Shown here: one piece after another, positions 8,995 through 17,571 of the stretch
Layout: every line of letters starts with the position of its first letter
Numbering within the stretch: the stretch's first letter is position 1
Assembly (NCBI RefSeq): GCF_009796845.1
Contig: NZ_CP047025.1
Coordinates: 1,426,001 to 1,490,000 of the forward strand
Length of the DNA: 64,000 bases
Reading direction: 5' to 3'
DNA from: Cobetia sp. L2A1
Lineage (GTDB): Bacteria; Pseudomonadota; Gammaproteobacteria; Pseudomonadales; Halomonadaceae
The notes under the pieces: model-generated
Database searches by the model: none
What the model saw: the letters and a program-made list of their open reading frames with translations, nothing else
Told to the model about the DNA's origin: nothing
Program-made: the position numbers and the translations under genes

Positions 8995-9978
8995 TCAAAG
9001 AGTGAAGTCAGCAGACCACTTTTCCAGAATGTCTTGATACGGCTTGATGAAGCACTCTTCCACGAACTTGCCTTGCTCGATTGCCAGCTGGCCACGTTCT
9101 TCGCGGTCATAGACGATACGCGTCAGGGAGTGGTCCTGCTGCTTCAGGCTCGCCCGGTAGGATTTGCCGGCCGCGGAATTGGCGTTGTAGACCTCGGGAC
9201 GATAGATCTTCTGGAAGGTATCCATGGTGCTGATGGTGCTGATCAGCTCCAGATTGCTGTAATCGTTGAGCAGGTCGCCGGTGTGGTAGAAGGCCAGTGG
9301 CGCGACAGTGCCTTTGGGCATGAAGTAACGCACCTTGAGGCCCATCTTGCTGAAATACTGATCTGTCAGAGAATGCTCATCCTGACGATATTCAACACCG
9401 AGAATCGGGTGCACGTTCTCGGTCTGCTGATACGTCTTGGTCGTCGATACGCTGATGCAGATGATCGGCGGCTTCTTGAAGCATTCCTTGTAGGTCGCGG
9501 AATTCACGAAGGCCTGGAACAGGTTGCCGTGCAGTACCCCGAACTGTTCCGGGACACTGAACCCTTCCTTGCCCTTGTTGTGCTCCAGCAGGCGCACGCT
9601 GAAATCGTAATCACGCACGTAGGAAGAGAAGTTGTTGCCGGTGACGCCCTGGAACCGCTGATTCGTCTGGTGATCGACGATCGTGGTCTGCAGGATCTCG
9701 ATGATCGGCAGGGCGTTGTCGGAACGCGCGGCATCGATGTTCAGCTCCACGGAGATGATGTCCAGCTCGACGGAGTAACGATCGCCCTTGGGGTTATCCC
9801 AGTTGGCCAGCGCATTGAACCGGTTGTCGATCATGTCCAGCGTGCTGCGCAGGTTCTGTTGACGGCTCTCACCACGCGCCAGGTTGGCGAAGTTGGTGGT
9901 CAGGCGGGTGTTTTCCGCCGGAGTGTAGTTCTCGTCAAAACGCAGGCTGTTGATGCTGAAACCGAATTCATTGCTCAT
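8995..9978 (-). CDS. mesX: DUF1852 protein MesX, required partner of MesD
   Basis: 327 aa, full length for DUF1852. Recognisable segments are FGFSINSLRFDENYTP at the start, DNRFNALANWDNP (about 50-62), the VTGNNFSSYVRDYDFSVRLLEHN region (about 113-135) and EECFIKPYQDILEKW at the end. Known: MesX is essential for MesD-dependent methionine synthesis, but its biochemical role is unresolved. ATG 9978 is preceded by AAGGCGA. First gene of the mesX-mesD (possibly flavin reductase) operon. The ~250-base leader and the MetR-type box upstream fit sulfur-amino-acid control. Confidence 0.88.
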   Translation of the reverse strand: MSNEFGFSINSLRFDENYTPAENTRLTTNFANLARGESRQQNLRSTLDMIDNRFNALANWDNPKGDRYSVELDIISVELNIDAARSDNALPIIEILQTTIVDHQTNQRFQGVTGNNFSSYVRDYDFSVRLLEHNKGKEGFSVPEQFGVLHGNLFQAFVNSATYKECFKKPPIICISVSTTKTYQQTENVHPILGVEYRQDEHSLTDQYFSKMGLKVRYFMPKGTVAPLAFYHTGDLLNDYSNLELISTISTMDTFQKIYRPEVYNANSAAGKSYRASLKQQDHSLTRIVYDREERGQLAIEQGKFVEECFIKPYQDILEKWSADFTL

Positions 9979-10232
9979 TGTCGCTCGCCTTGATCCTGAA
10001 ATAGAAAATTCACTGTGTCGTCGACATCTTCCCGTGATCTTTCAGGCGTCTCGTGAGCGGGTTGCTCTCTCTGAGAACGCATCCATGCCGGGAGAGGCAC
10101 GCTGCTCGCCATCACGTTCCATGTGGAGGCTGTGAAGTGCAGCGCCATGGGAAGTCTTCATCAACGATCTGATGACAGGCATTGTCTATTTCTCAAGGCG
10201 ATGAGACAAACTGGATGTTTTCATTATCAATA

Positions 10233-10245
10233 TGAATTAAATTCA
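10233..10245. promoter_or_regulatory. MetR-type operator upstream of mesX
   Basis: TGAATTAAATTCA is a perfect match to the LysR-type MetR consensus TGAA-N5-TTCA. It lies 255 bases upstream of the mesX start, inside an AT-rich promoter stretch. MetR activates metE and metF in enterobacteria with homocysteine as co-inducer. Placement here predicts that the MesD/MesX pair is under the same control. Confidence 0.6.
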
Positions 10246-10477
10246 TAGTGATGACTGGCATCATCTTGGAGACGGCCAAATAGGGCGAATTGAGTGGAGG
10301 GAAAGCTGGGTGATAAAGCGTGCTATATAAGCGGCTGAGCAGCTGAAGCGAGCCTAGGTACAGACACAAGCTGACCAATCTTCCGCTCGGGCTTGCTTAT
10401 GTTTCAACTAGATAACGCTCCAGTGATCACGAGAACTCTACCCACTCTTCATACACGGCCATGAAGATGAGGCTGCC
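10246..10477. other. Intergenic region between mesX promoter and activator gene
   Basis: No gene or clear terminator was recognised. Small frames on the minus strand have no ribosome site. Confidence 0.4.
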
Positions 10478-12517
10478 TCATGAGGCGAGCGGCTGATGAT
10501 TGGGCGCCACCAGGCCGTGGCGTCGCATGCGGCGGTAGATGGTGGGCCGCGAGACGCCGAGTTGGCGGGCGACCTGGCTGACGTTCCAGTCCGTGTGACG
10601 CAACAGCTCGAGCAATTCGCTGGCCTCTGTCCCAGCCTCCGCCCACGAGAGTGCTGGAGAGGCCGTGTTCGAGGAAGAGCGGCAGGCAGGGCTGGAGGAA
10701 GTGGCAAGTGGACTGGCAGCCCAGCGGACACTGCCAGTGTTGGCTTGGCAGACGTCCGGCAGATCATGCAGGGTGATTTCATCGCCCTCTGCGGTGGCCA
10801 TCGCGAAGGCAATCGCATTGCGCAGTTGTCGTATGTTGCCCGGCCAGTGGTGGCTCAGCAGCGCACTGATGGCGTCCGCGCGCAAGTGGAGTGTCTGGTC
10901 GCGCTCGGCCTGCAGTTCCGCATGCAACTTGCGAATGAGGTAGTGGCGATCGGCGCGCTCACGCAGTGCGGGCAGCAGGAGTTCGGCGCCATTGAGTCGG
11001 TAGTAGAGGTCTTCGCGGAATTGCCCGCTGGCGATCAGCTCCATGACATCACGATGGGTGGCAGTGATGACGCGAATATTCACTTTGATAGGCATCTCGG
11101 CCCCCAGAGGTGACACCTCTCGTTCGGCGAGTACGCGCAGCAGTCGTGATTGGAGCGCTAGCGGCATGTCGCCGATCTCATCCAGAAACAGCGTGCCACC
11201 GTCGGCCTGTTGGATCAGGCCGCGCATGCCCTTGGGCCTTCCTCCCGTGAAGGCACCTGGCAGATAGCCGAAGAGCTCACTTTCAATCAGTGACTCCGGG
11301 ATGGCGGCGCAGTTCACCGCTACAAAGGGTGCCTTGGCACGTGGCCCGCTGTCATGCAGTGCTCGAGCCAACACTTCCTTGCCCGTGCCCGTTTCGCCAC
11401 GAATCAGGATGCTTACATTCTCGTGGCGCATGCGGCGTGCCAGTTTGAGCAGGCGGTGCATGGAAGGGTCGTCTCCCGCGAGCTGGTCCAGCTCGGGCAC
11501 CGGGTCATCCTGTCGACTGACTGTGGGGTGGGCCTGCACCGGATAGCCGCGTGGCTCGATCAGTGTCACGAAAACGATGGCGTCATCAGCCCGCAGGCGA
11601 AAGGCGCGGATCTGATCCAGGCTGGCATTCGGAATGCTCAACAGCTCATTGAGCTCCCCATCAAACAGCTGCGTGACCGCAGGCAGGGTGGAGACCATCC
11701 ACGGTGGCCAGCGCTCCAGATGCGTATCGATCAGGTGTCGACCTTCGTGATTGGCGGCGATCACCTTGCCATCTTCCTGAATGGCAAGCAGGCCGCGGCC
11801 ATTAAGATGCACGAACTCCCGTGCCGTGTCGAAGCGCAGGATCAGGCAATCCCGATAGCGATGCAGGAAGTAGGCATCCTCGATCATGCGGGCATGCAGG
11901 GTGACGAGGGAGAGCGCAAAGGTCTGGCTCTCCTGGGGGCGTGGTGATTTCAGCGCTGAGATGTCGAGCGCGGCGATCACGCGCCCCTGAGGATCAGTGA
12001 TGGGGGCCGCCGTGCAAGTCAGGTCGATGTGGGTGGCATCGAAGTGCTCGCGCTGATGGCAGGTAACGGCTTCACCATCGTGCAGACAGGTGCCCACCGC
12101 CGAGGTACCAGCGTAGCGCTCGTTCCAGTCCGAGCCAAGATAGAGGCCGGCGCGGCGCAGCTCACTCAACTGGTCGCGCTGACCGCGAAAATCCATCGCG
12201 ATTCCGCGTTGATCGGTGAGAATCAATGCATAGCCATGTTGTGCGATCTGGCTATAGAGCCGCTCCACACCGGCACGCGCCACGTGCAACAGCTCATCCG
12301 CTGCTTCCTGATGATCGCGCAGCGCTTGTTGGGTGAGGACGCGTACGGGGCGAGGGCGGCTGGGATCTAGCTGGTATTCCTCCAGACAGCGATGCCAGGA
12401 ACGTTGGATGATATCGCGCTGGGTGTCAGGGAAGGCGTCGCGGCCTTCGCCCAGTTGCATCAGAGTCTGGATATGCTGCCGCTTATCGGGCTGCATCGTT
12501 TCGAGTTGGCGGATCAT
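10478..12517 (-). CDS. AcoR-type sigma-54-dependent activator
   Basis: 679 aa in the order expected for AcoR-like activators. A GAF sensor region occupies about 75-190 (NERYAGTSAVGTCL, TCTAAPITDPQG), followed by a linker and second sensor region (about 215-320). The AAA+ domain (about 345-575) has Walker A GETGTGKE (374-381) and Walker B LFLDEIGD. The C-terminal Fis-type HTH has NVSQVARQLGVSRPTIYRR. The sigma-54 contact loop reads GAFTGG (421-426), not GAFTGA. ATG 12517 follows GAGG. It is divergent from the monooxygenase/SDR pair, whose promoter region carries a -24/-12 element and a long palindrome. It is therefore the likely dedicated activator. The inducer is unknown. Confidence 0.9.
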   Translation of the reverse strand: MIRQLETMQPDKRQHIQTLMQLGEGRDAFPDTQRDIIQRSWHRCLEEYQLDPSRPRPVRVLTQQALRDHQEAADELLHVARAGVERLYSQIAQHGYALILTDQRGIAMDFRGQRDQLSELRRAGLYLGSDWNERYAGTSAVGTCLHDGEAVTCHQREHFDATHIDLTCTAAPITDPQGRVIAALDISALKSPRPQESQTFALSLVTLHARMIEDAYFLHRYRDCLILRFDTAREFVHLNGRGLLAIQEDGKVIAANHEGRHLIDTHLERWPPWMVSTLPAVTQLFDGELNELLSIPNASLDQIRAFRLRADDAIVFVTLIEPRGYPVQAHPTVSRQDDPVPELDQLAGDDPSMHRLLKLARRMRHENVSILIRGETGTGKEVLARALHDSGPRAKAPFVAVNCAAIPESLIESELFGYLPGAFTGGRPKGMRGLIQQADGGTLFLDEIGDMPLALQSRLLRVLAEREVSPLGAEMPIKVNIRVITATHRDVMELIASGQFREDLYYRLNGAELLLPALRERADRHYLIRKLHAELQAERDQTLHLRADAISALLSHHWPGNIRQLRNAIAFAMATAEGDEITLHDLPDVCQANTGSVRWAASPLATSSSPACRSSSNTASPALSWAEAGTEASELLELLRHTDWNVSQVARQLGVSRPTIYRRMRRHGLVAPNHQPLAS

Positions 12518-12730
12518 GGCTACCTCGGCGCTGGCCGTCTCGGGACGGCTCTTTTGGTAATGGCTGGGGTCATCGTGACTGTCGTATTAGTGGTATCGCA
12601 ATCAGGGACTTGGCGAGAGCTGTCGTAGCAATAGCGGTCGTAACAGTAGTGGCAGTAAAGAGCGGCGTGCCCTCCTTCAAGCGTATGCGGTGTGGCGGGA
12701 GCGTCAATCACCCTCTCCTGCATCCTTGGT

Positions 12731-12756
12731 CGGGGCGTTACAGGTGTAACGCCCCG
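12731..12756. promoter_or_regulatory. Perfect 12-bp-arm palindrome, candidate enhancer for the activator
   Basis: CGGGGCGTTACA, a 2-base spacer and the exact inverse arm lie about 150 bases upstream of the -24/-12 promoter. This is the usual distance for an enhancer-type activator site. There is no T-run, and it is remote from any gene end, so it is unlikely to be a terminator. Confidence 0.55.
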
Positions 12757-12894
12757 TGTCAGGCGTACGGCGTACAGCTGTCACAAGGAAGGTGGAGAGC
12801 CTAGCGAGGCGAGGAGGTTGGCGGTGCGGTAGTGGCGAATTTTTGTCATTCACGACAAGTGCTTACGAGCTTTGTCAGTCGTGCATGATGAAGC

Positions 12895-12910
12895 TGGCAT
12901 GCTTGATGCC
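12895..12910 (+). promoter_or_regulatory. Sigma-54 (-24/-12) promoter
   Basis: TGGCATGCTTGATGCC keeps the invariant GG-N10-GC spacing and matches TGGCA at -24 and TGC at -12. It lies 50 bases upstream of the monooxygenase ATG at 12960, and the neighbouring gene encodes a sigma-54 activator. Confidence 0.7.
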
Positions 12911-12959
12911 TTGGATGAAAGGCGTGACTACAACATCCAACAACACGCGGAGAGACGCC

Positions 12960-14756
12960 ATGACCGCACGCACGCCAACTCAGATCGCTCAGCAATGGCT
13001 CGATGATTTCGAGTCCTCCCTGACTCAGCGCGATATCGCCCGGGTTCTCTCGTTGTTTGGCGAGGAATGCTACTGGCGCGATTTGATCGCCTTCACCTGG
13101 AATCTCAAGACGTCGGAGGGCAAGGACGAGATCCAGTCGATGCTCGCGGCGACCCTCGAGCATGTCGCTCCTTCTCGCTGGCAACTGGATGGCGAGGCCA
13201 GTGAGGCCGGCGGCATCGTCGAAGCCTGGTTCACCTTCGAGACCGCAGATGCACGCGGCAAGGGCTTGTTGCGCCTGAAAGAAGGGCGCTGCTGGACGCT
13301 ATTGACCGCCATACGCGAACTCAAGGAATTCCCCGAGCCGCTGGGCATGCAGCGCCCCAAGGGCGCCGAGCATGGAGCCAACAAGCAGCGTGAGACCTGG
13401 CTTGAGTCGCGTCAGCGCGAAGAGGTAGAGCTGGGGTACGAGCGCCAGCCGTATTGCGTGATCATCGGTGGCGGTCAGGGCGGTATCGGGCTGGCCGCGC
13501 GGCTCAGACAGATGGATGTGCCGACCATCGTGATCGACAAGAATTCGCGTGCGGGCGATGCCTGGCGTAATCGCTACAAATCTCTGTGTCTGCATGATCC
13601 GGTGTGGTACGACCACATGCCTTACATTCCCTTCCCGGCAAACTGGCCGGTCTTCGCCCCCAAGGATAAGGTCGCGGACTGGCTGGAGATGTACACCAAG
13701 ATCATGGAGCTCAATTATTGGAACTCCACCGAGTGTGACAGTGCCCACTTTGATGAGGCGAGCGGAGAGTGGATCGTTGAGGTCACGCGCAACGGTGAGT
13801 CGGTGACCCTGCGTCCCAAGCAGTTGGTGCTGGCCACAGGCATGTCGGGCATGCCCAATGTGCCGCGCTTCCCGGGGGCCGAAACCTTCGAAGGCGAGCA
13901 GCAGCACTCCAGTCAGCATCCGGGGCCAGATGCCTATCGTGGCAAGAAAGTGGTCGTGGTGGGCGCCAACAATTCCGCTCACGATATCTGCGCCGCGCTG
14001 TGGGAGCACGATGCAGACGTGACCATGCTGCAGCGCTCCTCCACGCATGTGGTGAAGTCCAACTCGCTGATGGAAGAGGCACTGGGGCCGCTTTATTCCG
14101 AGCAGGCGGTACAAAATGGCATCGACCACCACAAGGCGGATCTGATCTTTGCCTCGATTCCCTACAAGGTACTGCCTGACTACCAGCGTCCGATCTTCGA
14201 GGCAATCCGCAAGCGCGATGCTGACTACTACCGTCGGCTGGAGGCGGCAGGTTTCCTGCTCGATTTCGGAGATGACGATTCTGGCCTGTTCCTGAAATAT
14301 CTGCGCCGCGGCTCCGGCTACTACATCGATGTGGGCGCCTGTGATCTGGTCGCCAACGGCGATATCAAGTTGCGTAGTGGCGTCGGCATCGAGTGCATCA
14401 ATCCGCGCTCGGTCACTCTGACGGACGGCTCGGAATTGCCCGCCGACCTGATCGTCTATGCCACCGGCTACGGCTCGATGAATGGCTGGGCGGCACGAAT
14501 CATCTCGCAGGATGTGGCCGACAAGGTCGGCAAATGCTGGGGCATGGGCTCCGATACGCTCAAGGACCCCGGCCCTTGGGAGGGGGAGCTGCGCAACATG
14601 TGGAAGCCGACCCAGCAGCAGGCACTGTGGTTCCACGGCGGCAACCTGCACCAGTCCCGCCACTATTCCCAGTATCTGGCGCTGCAGCTGAAGGCGCGGC
14701 TCGAGGGTATCCCGACGCCGGTCTACGGTCTTCAGGAAGTCCACCATCTGAGCTGA
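12960..14756 (+). CDS. Flavin-containing monooxygenase with an N-terminal NTF2/SnoaL-like domain
   Basis: 598 aa from ATG 12960, chosen over an in-frame GTG at 12756 because GGAGA precedes it and the sigma-54 promoter lies between the two. Residues 1-130 look like an NTF2/SnoaL-type domain. The FAD Rossmann motif follows (VIIGGGQGG, about 164-172), then the FMO-type FxGxxxH motif (FEGEQQH) and a second nucleotide site, VVVVGANNSAHD. Near the end is LIVYATGYGSMNG. Known: FMO/Baeyer-Villiger enzymes oxygenate ketones, amines or sulfides with NADPH and O2. The final aromatic residue of the classical fingerprint is His here, so substrate class is open. It probably forms an operon with the SDR 84 bases downstream. 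Confidence 0.88.
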   Translation: MTARTPTQIAQQWLDDFESSLTQRDIARVLSLFGEECYWRDLIAFTWNLKTSEGKDEIQSMLAATLEHVAPSRWQLDGEASEAGGIVEAWFTFETADARGKGLLRLKEGRCWTLLTAIRELKEFPEPLGMQRPKGAEHGANKQRETWLESRQREEVELGYERQPYCVIIGGGQGGIGLAARLRQMDVPTIVIDKNSRAGDAWRNRYKSLCLHDPVWYDHMPYIPFPANWPVFAPKDKVADWLEMYTKIMELNYWNSTECDSAHFDEASGEWIVEVTRNGESVTLRPKQLVLATGMSGMPNVPRFPGAETFEGEQQHSSQHPGPDAYRGKKVVVVGANNSAHDICAALWEHDADVTMLQRSSTHVVKSNSLMEEALGPLYSEQAVQNGIDHHKADLIFASIPYKVLPDYQRPIFEAIRKRDADYYRRLEAAGFLLDFGDDDSGLFLKYLRRGSGYYIDVGACDLVANGDIKLRSGVGIECINPRSVTLTDGSELPADLIVYATGYGSMNGWAARIISQDVADKVGKCWGMGSDTLKDPGPWEGELRNMWKPTQQQALWFHGGNLHQSRHYSQYLALQLKARLEGIPTPVYGLQEVHHLS

Positions 14757-14840
14757 GGTCAGTGGCGCTGGGCAGTGTGCCAGTGCCATGACAGCAGCGC
14801 AGCATTTGCAGAATTCAGTGAGAGATTCAGGAGACGACTC

Positions 14841-15617
14841 ATGCAGCTGAACGACAAGATTGCCTTGGTGACAGGGGGTGGCCGCGGTATCGGTCAAGGG
14901 ATCGCGCTGGCATTGGCCAAGGCGGGCGCGGATGTGGTGGTGGCGGATCTGGATCTCGCCATTGCCCGTGAGACAGCGGCGGAAGTGGAGGCACTGGGTA
15001 GACGATGCCTGGCGCTACAGGTCGATGTCTCGGATGCGGCCTCCGTGCGGCGCTTGATCGAGGAGGCCGAAGACGGGCTTGGCCCACTCGATATCGCCGT
15101 CAACAATGCCGGCATCATCGGCATCCACTCCATCGATGCACTGACAGTGGAGGAATGGGACCGCGTCATGAACGTCAACGCCCGAGGCACCTTTCTGTGC
15201 ACTCAGGCAGAGGTCGCCGTGATGCGCTCACGCCGCTTTGGGCGGATCATCAACGTGGCCTCGATGGCCGGCAAGGTCGGCTTCCCTGATCTGTCGCACT
15301 ATTGCGCTTCGAAGTTCGCGGTCATTGGCTTCACCAACGCGGTCGCCAAGGAAGTGGCAGTGGAAGGCATAACCGTGAACGCCATTTGTCCAGGCATCGT
15401 CGGCACCGGCATGTGGCGAGGTGATGGCGGACTTTCTGCACGCTGGAGCGAAAAAGGCGAAAGCGAGGAGGCCGCATGGGAGCGTCTCCAGAAAAGCCTG
15501 CTGCCCCAAGGCGTCGCCCAGACCCCCGAGGATATGGGCCGACTGGCGGTCTATCTCGCACAGGCCGAACATGTGACAGGGCAGGCCATCGCCGTGGATG
15601 GTGGCTTTACGCTATGA
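14841..15617 (+). CDS. Short-chain dehydrogenase/reductase
   Basis: 258 aa from ATG 14841 with AGGAG ahead; an in-frame upstream start at 14775 lacks a ribosome site. Classical SDR features: TGGGRGIG cofactor motif (about 12-19), NNAG (about 90), a catalytic Ser in NVASMAG, and Tyr-x3-Lys in HYCASKF. The end is VTGQAIAVDGGFT. It likely oxidises an alcohol to the ketone used by the upstream monooxygenase, or reduces its product. It is transcribed with the FMO from the sigma-54 promoter. Confidence 0.9.
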   Translation: MQLNDKIALVTGGGRGIGQGIALALAKAGADVVVADLDLAIARETAAEVEALGRRCLALQVDVSDAASVRRLIEEAEDGLGPLDIAVNNAGIIGIHSIDALTVEEWDRVMNVNARGTFLCTQAEVAVMRSRRFGRIINVASMAGKVGFPDLSHYCASKFAVIGFTNAVAKEVAVEGITVNAICPGIVGTGMWRGDGGLSARWSEKGESEEAAWERLQKSLLPQGVAQTPEDMGRLAVYLAQAEHVTGQAIAVDGGFTL

Positions 15618-15706
15618 GCCAGCGTTACGCTCATAGCCACCACTGATTCTCATAGTCCGATACACGGGGGAAAGGCTGTAAGCCCGGGCCACACGACGCA
15701 ATACAG

Positions 15707-15741
15707 ACAACGCCGCCCCCGGTAACGGGAGGCGGCGTTGC
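15707..15741. terminator. Hairpin between convergent genes
   Basis: Arms around CAACGCCGCC and GGCGGCGTTG form a GC-rich stem with a short GGTAAC loop between the SDR end and the META-domain gene end. No strong T-run follows on either strand, so termination strength is uncertain. Confidence 0.5.
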
Positions 15742-15804
15742 GGTGTCTGTTGCGCAGAGTATTCAGCCCAACTTCACTCTGCACTGAGAGGCCAGCGATA
15801 GGGA

Positions 15805-16278
15805 TCAGTAAAGATGAACGGCCTCCAGGTGAGCACGCGACACACCTTGGTCATCGGTCAGCGTCAGTGTCTTGCCTGCTATCTGCCAACCCGAGACGTC
15901 GCTGAGTGTCGTGAGGAAAACGCGCTCGAGCGTCGCTACTTCACCGGGGCATGCCATGCGTGTAGTGGCCAGTCGATTGAAGCTGAGTTCGTGCTCATCA
16001 TGGTGATACTCGCCCATCAGGCGATTGCAGCCGGTGGTACCGGCCACTCGCGAGTGCTGTGTCGAAGAGTCAGGGCTATGCAAGACGATATGGGCTTCAC
16101 GCTGGCCCTCCACCACGGGTGTCGGCTGGTCATCGAGTGTCACCAGTTTCCAATAGGTGTTCTCCAGCGGCTCGTCGACGCCTTGAGGGTTGGCAGAGGA
16201 CTGAGCACCTGCGCAGCCGCCCAGGGTGAGCGCCGCGCACATCATCGTCACCAGCACTGGAATCTGCACCTGTTTCAT
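15805..16278 (-). CDS. META/HslJ-domain lipoprotein
   Basis: 157 aa. The N-terminus is a lipoprotein signal peptide with lipobox LGGC (Cys about residue 22). A META domain follows: ENTYWKLVTLDDQP, then TTGCNRLMGEY (the conserved GCN turn) and TTRMACPG. It is predicted to be an outer-membrane lipoprotein. HslJ-type proteins are linked to heat or novobiocin tolerance in E. coli; no specific role is clear here. GGGAG precedes the ATG at 16278; a GTG immediately before it could also serve. Confidence 0.82.
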   Translation of the reverse strand: MKQVQIPVLVTMMCAALTLGGCAGAQSSANPQGVDEPLENTYWKLVTLDDQPTPVVEGQREAHIVLHSPDSSTQHSRVAGTTGCNRLMGEYHHDEHELSFNRLATTRMACPGEVATLERVFLTTLSDVSGWQIAGKTLTLTDDQGVSRAHLEAVHLY

Positions 16279-16505
16279 CACGATATCTCCCTCTTCTCAA
16301 GTGATCGGACTTGACCTGATTGCTGGTTCGGCATTGCCATGGATAGCACGATGATTCAGTACCTCATAAGGCTTCGCGCCGTGATGATATTGCTGAAAAA
16401 GGAAGCGCTGAGGCTCGATGATGATGCCAACCCAATGCCAGCGTTGTAGTCTGAAGGCGGGAAGAGGCCTCACGTGCATTCTGAAAGAACCTCCAAGGAG
16501 TTGTC

Positions 16506-17501
16506 ATGCCTGCCACCCGCACAACCTCGTCCGCCAGAGAGCGGGCACATCTGTTGTGGGACCTGTTCATTATCGTGCTGGTGATCGTCAATCTGACACT
16601 GTTGCTGTTCGATAGCCTCTTTTTGATTCCCCCCCTGGGCGCTGCTTTCGAGGCCGTTGCCCCCGGTTTGCATGGGGCTTATGAGCAAAACATCCACGCC
16701 AATTTCCTGAGCATTGATCTGGCGTTCGTCGCGGTCTTCCTGCTGGATGTGTTGCTGGGATGGGCGGTGGCCATCGCCGAGCGTCGCTATCACCGCTGGT
16801 TCTTCTATCCCTTCGTGCACTGGTATGACGTACTGGGCTGCATTCCGCTCAGCGGTTTCCGTCTGTTGCGTGTGCTGCGTGTCGTCTCGTTGTTGCACCG
16901 CCTGCAGCGCATGGAGTTGATCGACGTGCGCCATTGGTACCTCTATCGTGTGGCCGCCAAGTACGCTGATATCCTGATGGAGGAGCTGACGGATCGCATC
17001 GCCATTCGCATGCTCGACAATGTGCAGCAGGAGCTGACGGCTGGCGACGATCTCTCATCCTCCGTGATCGAGCGCGTGGTGGAGCCACGCAAGCAGGCCT
17101 TGATCCGCGAGGTCAGCCAGCGACTCGAATCCATGGCGGGGGATATCTATACGCAGAACCGTGACGATACCCTGCGTTATGTACGGGGGTTGGTCAGTCG
17201 TACCCTGGCAGAAAGTCCCGAGCTCAAGCGGGTGTCACGCTTGCCCATGGGCAGTCAGCTCACAAAAGGGCTTGAAGGCTCGCTGTCGGATCTGGCCTGT
17301 CATCTTGTCGATGAAGCCTTGTCTGGCCTACGTTCCAAGGAATTTGCCTCCCTAGTGGAGCATCTGGCCGAGAGCGGTTTCGATGCCTGGTTGCGCACAG
17401 ACCCTCAAACCGAACAGATCACTGAGCAGGTACTGGTCGATATGCTGGAACTGCTCAAGGAGCGGATCGCGGTGAAGGGCTGGCAGCAGAAGTACCAGTG
17501 A
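16506..17501 (+). CDS. Membrane protein with a voltage-sensor-like N-terminal region
   Basis: 331 aa with an AAGGAG ribosome site. Hydrophobic helices lie at about 17-38, 70-92 and 105-118. An Arg-spaced helix, FRLLRVLRVVSLLHRLQRM (about 118-136), resembles the S4 segment of ion-transport-type channels. No pore loop or selectivity filter is seen. The remaining ~190 residues are soluble and helical (VIERVVEPRKQALIREV and similar). It could be a voltage-sensor-only protein or a regulatory membrane protein. Family not identified; it stands alone upstream of egtB. Confidence 0.7.
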   Translation: MPATRTTSSARERAHLLWDLFIIVLVIVNLTLLLFDSLFLIPPLGAAFEAVAPGLHGAYEQNIHANFLSIDLAFVAVFLLDVLLGWAVAIAERRYHRWFFYPFVHWYDVLGCIPLSGFRLLRVLRVVSLLHRLQRMELIDVRHWYLYRVAAKYADILMEELTDRIAIRMLDNVQQELTAGDDLSSSVIERVVEPRKQALIREVSQRLESMAGDIYTQNRDDTLRYVRGLVSRTLAESPELKRVSRLPMGSQLTKGLEGSLSDLACHLVDEALSGLRSKEFASLVEHLAESGFDAWLRTDPQTEQITEQVLVDMLELLKERIAVKGWQQKYQ

Positions 17502-17571
17502 TAGGATGCAAGGGGCAGGCCGCGCCTGCTCGATCATGTTCCACCAAGTCAGTTTCAGGAGAGAATCATTC

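Noticed and set aside
13299-14897. 532-aa open frame opposite the monooxygenase
   Set aside because: Antisense shadow; the plus-strand frame has complete FAD and FMO motifs and this one has none.
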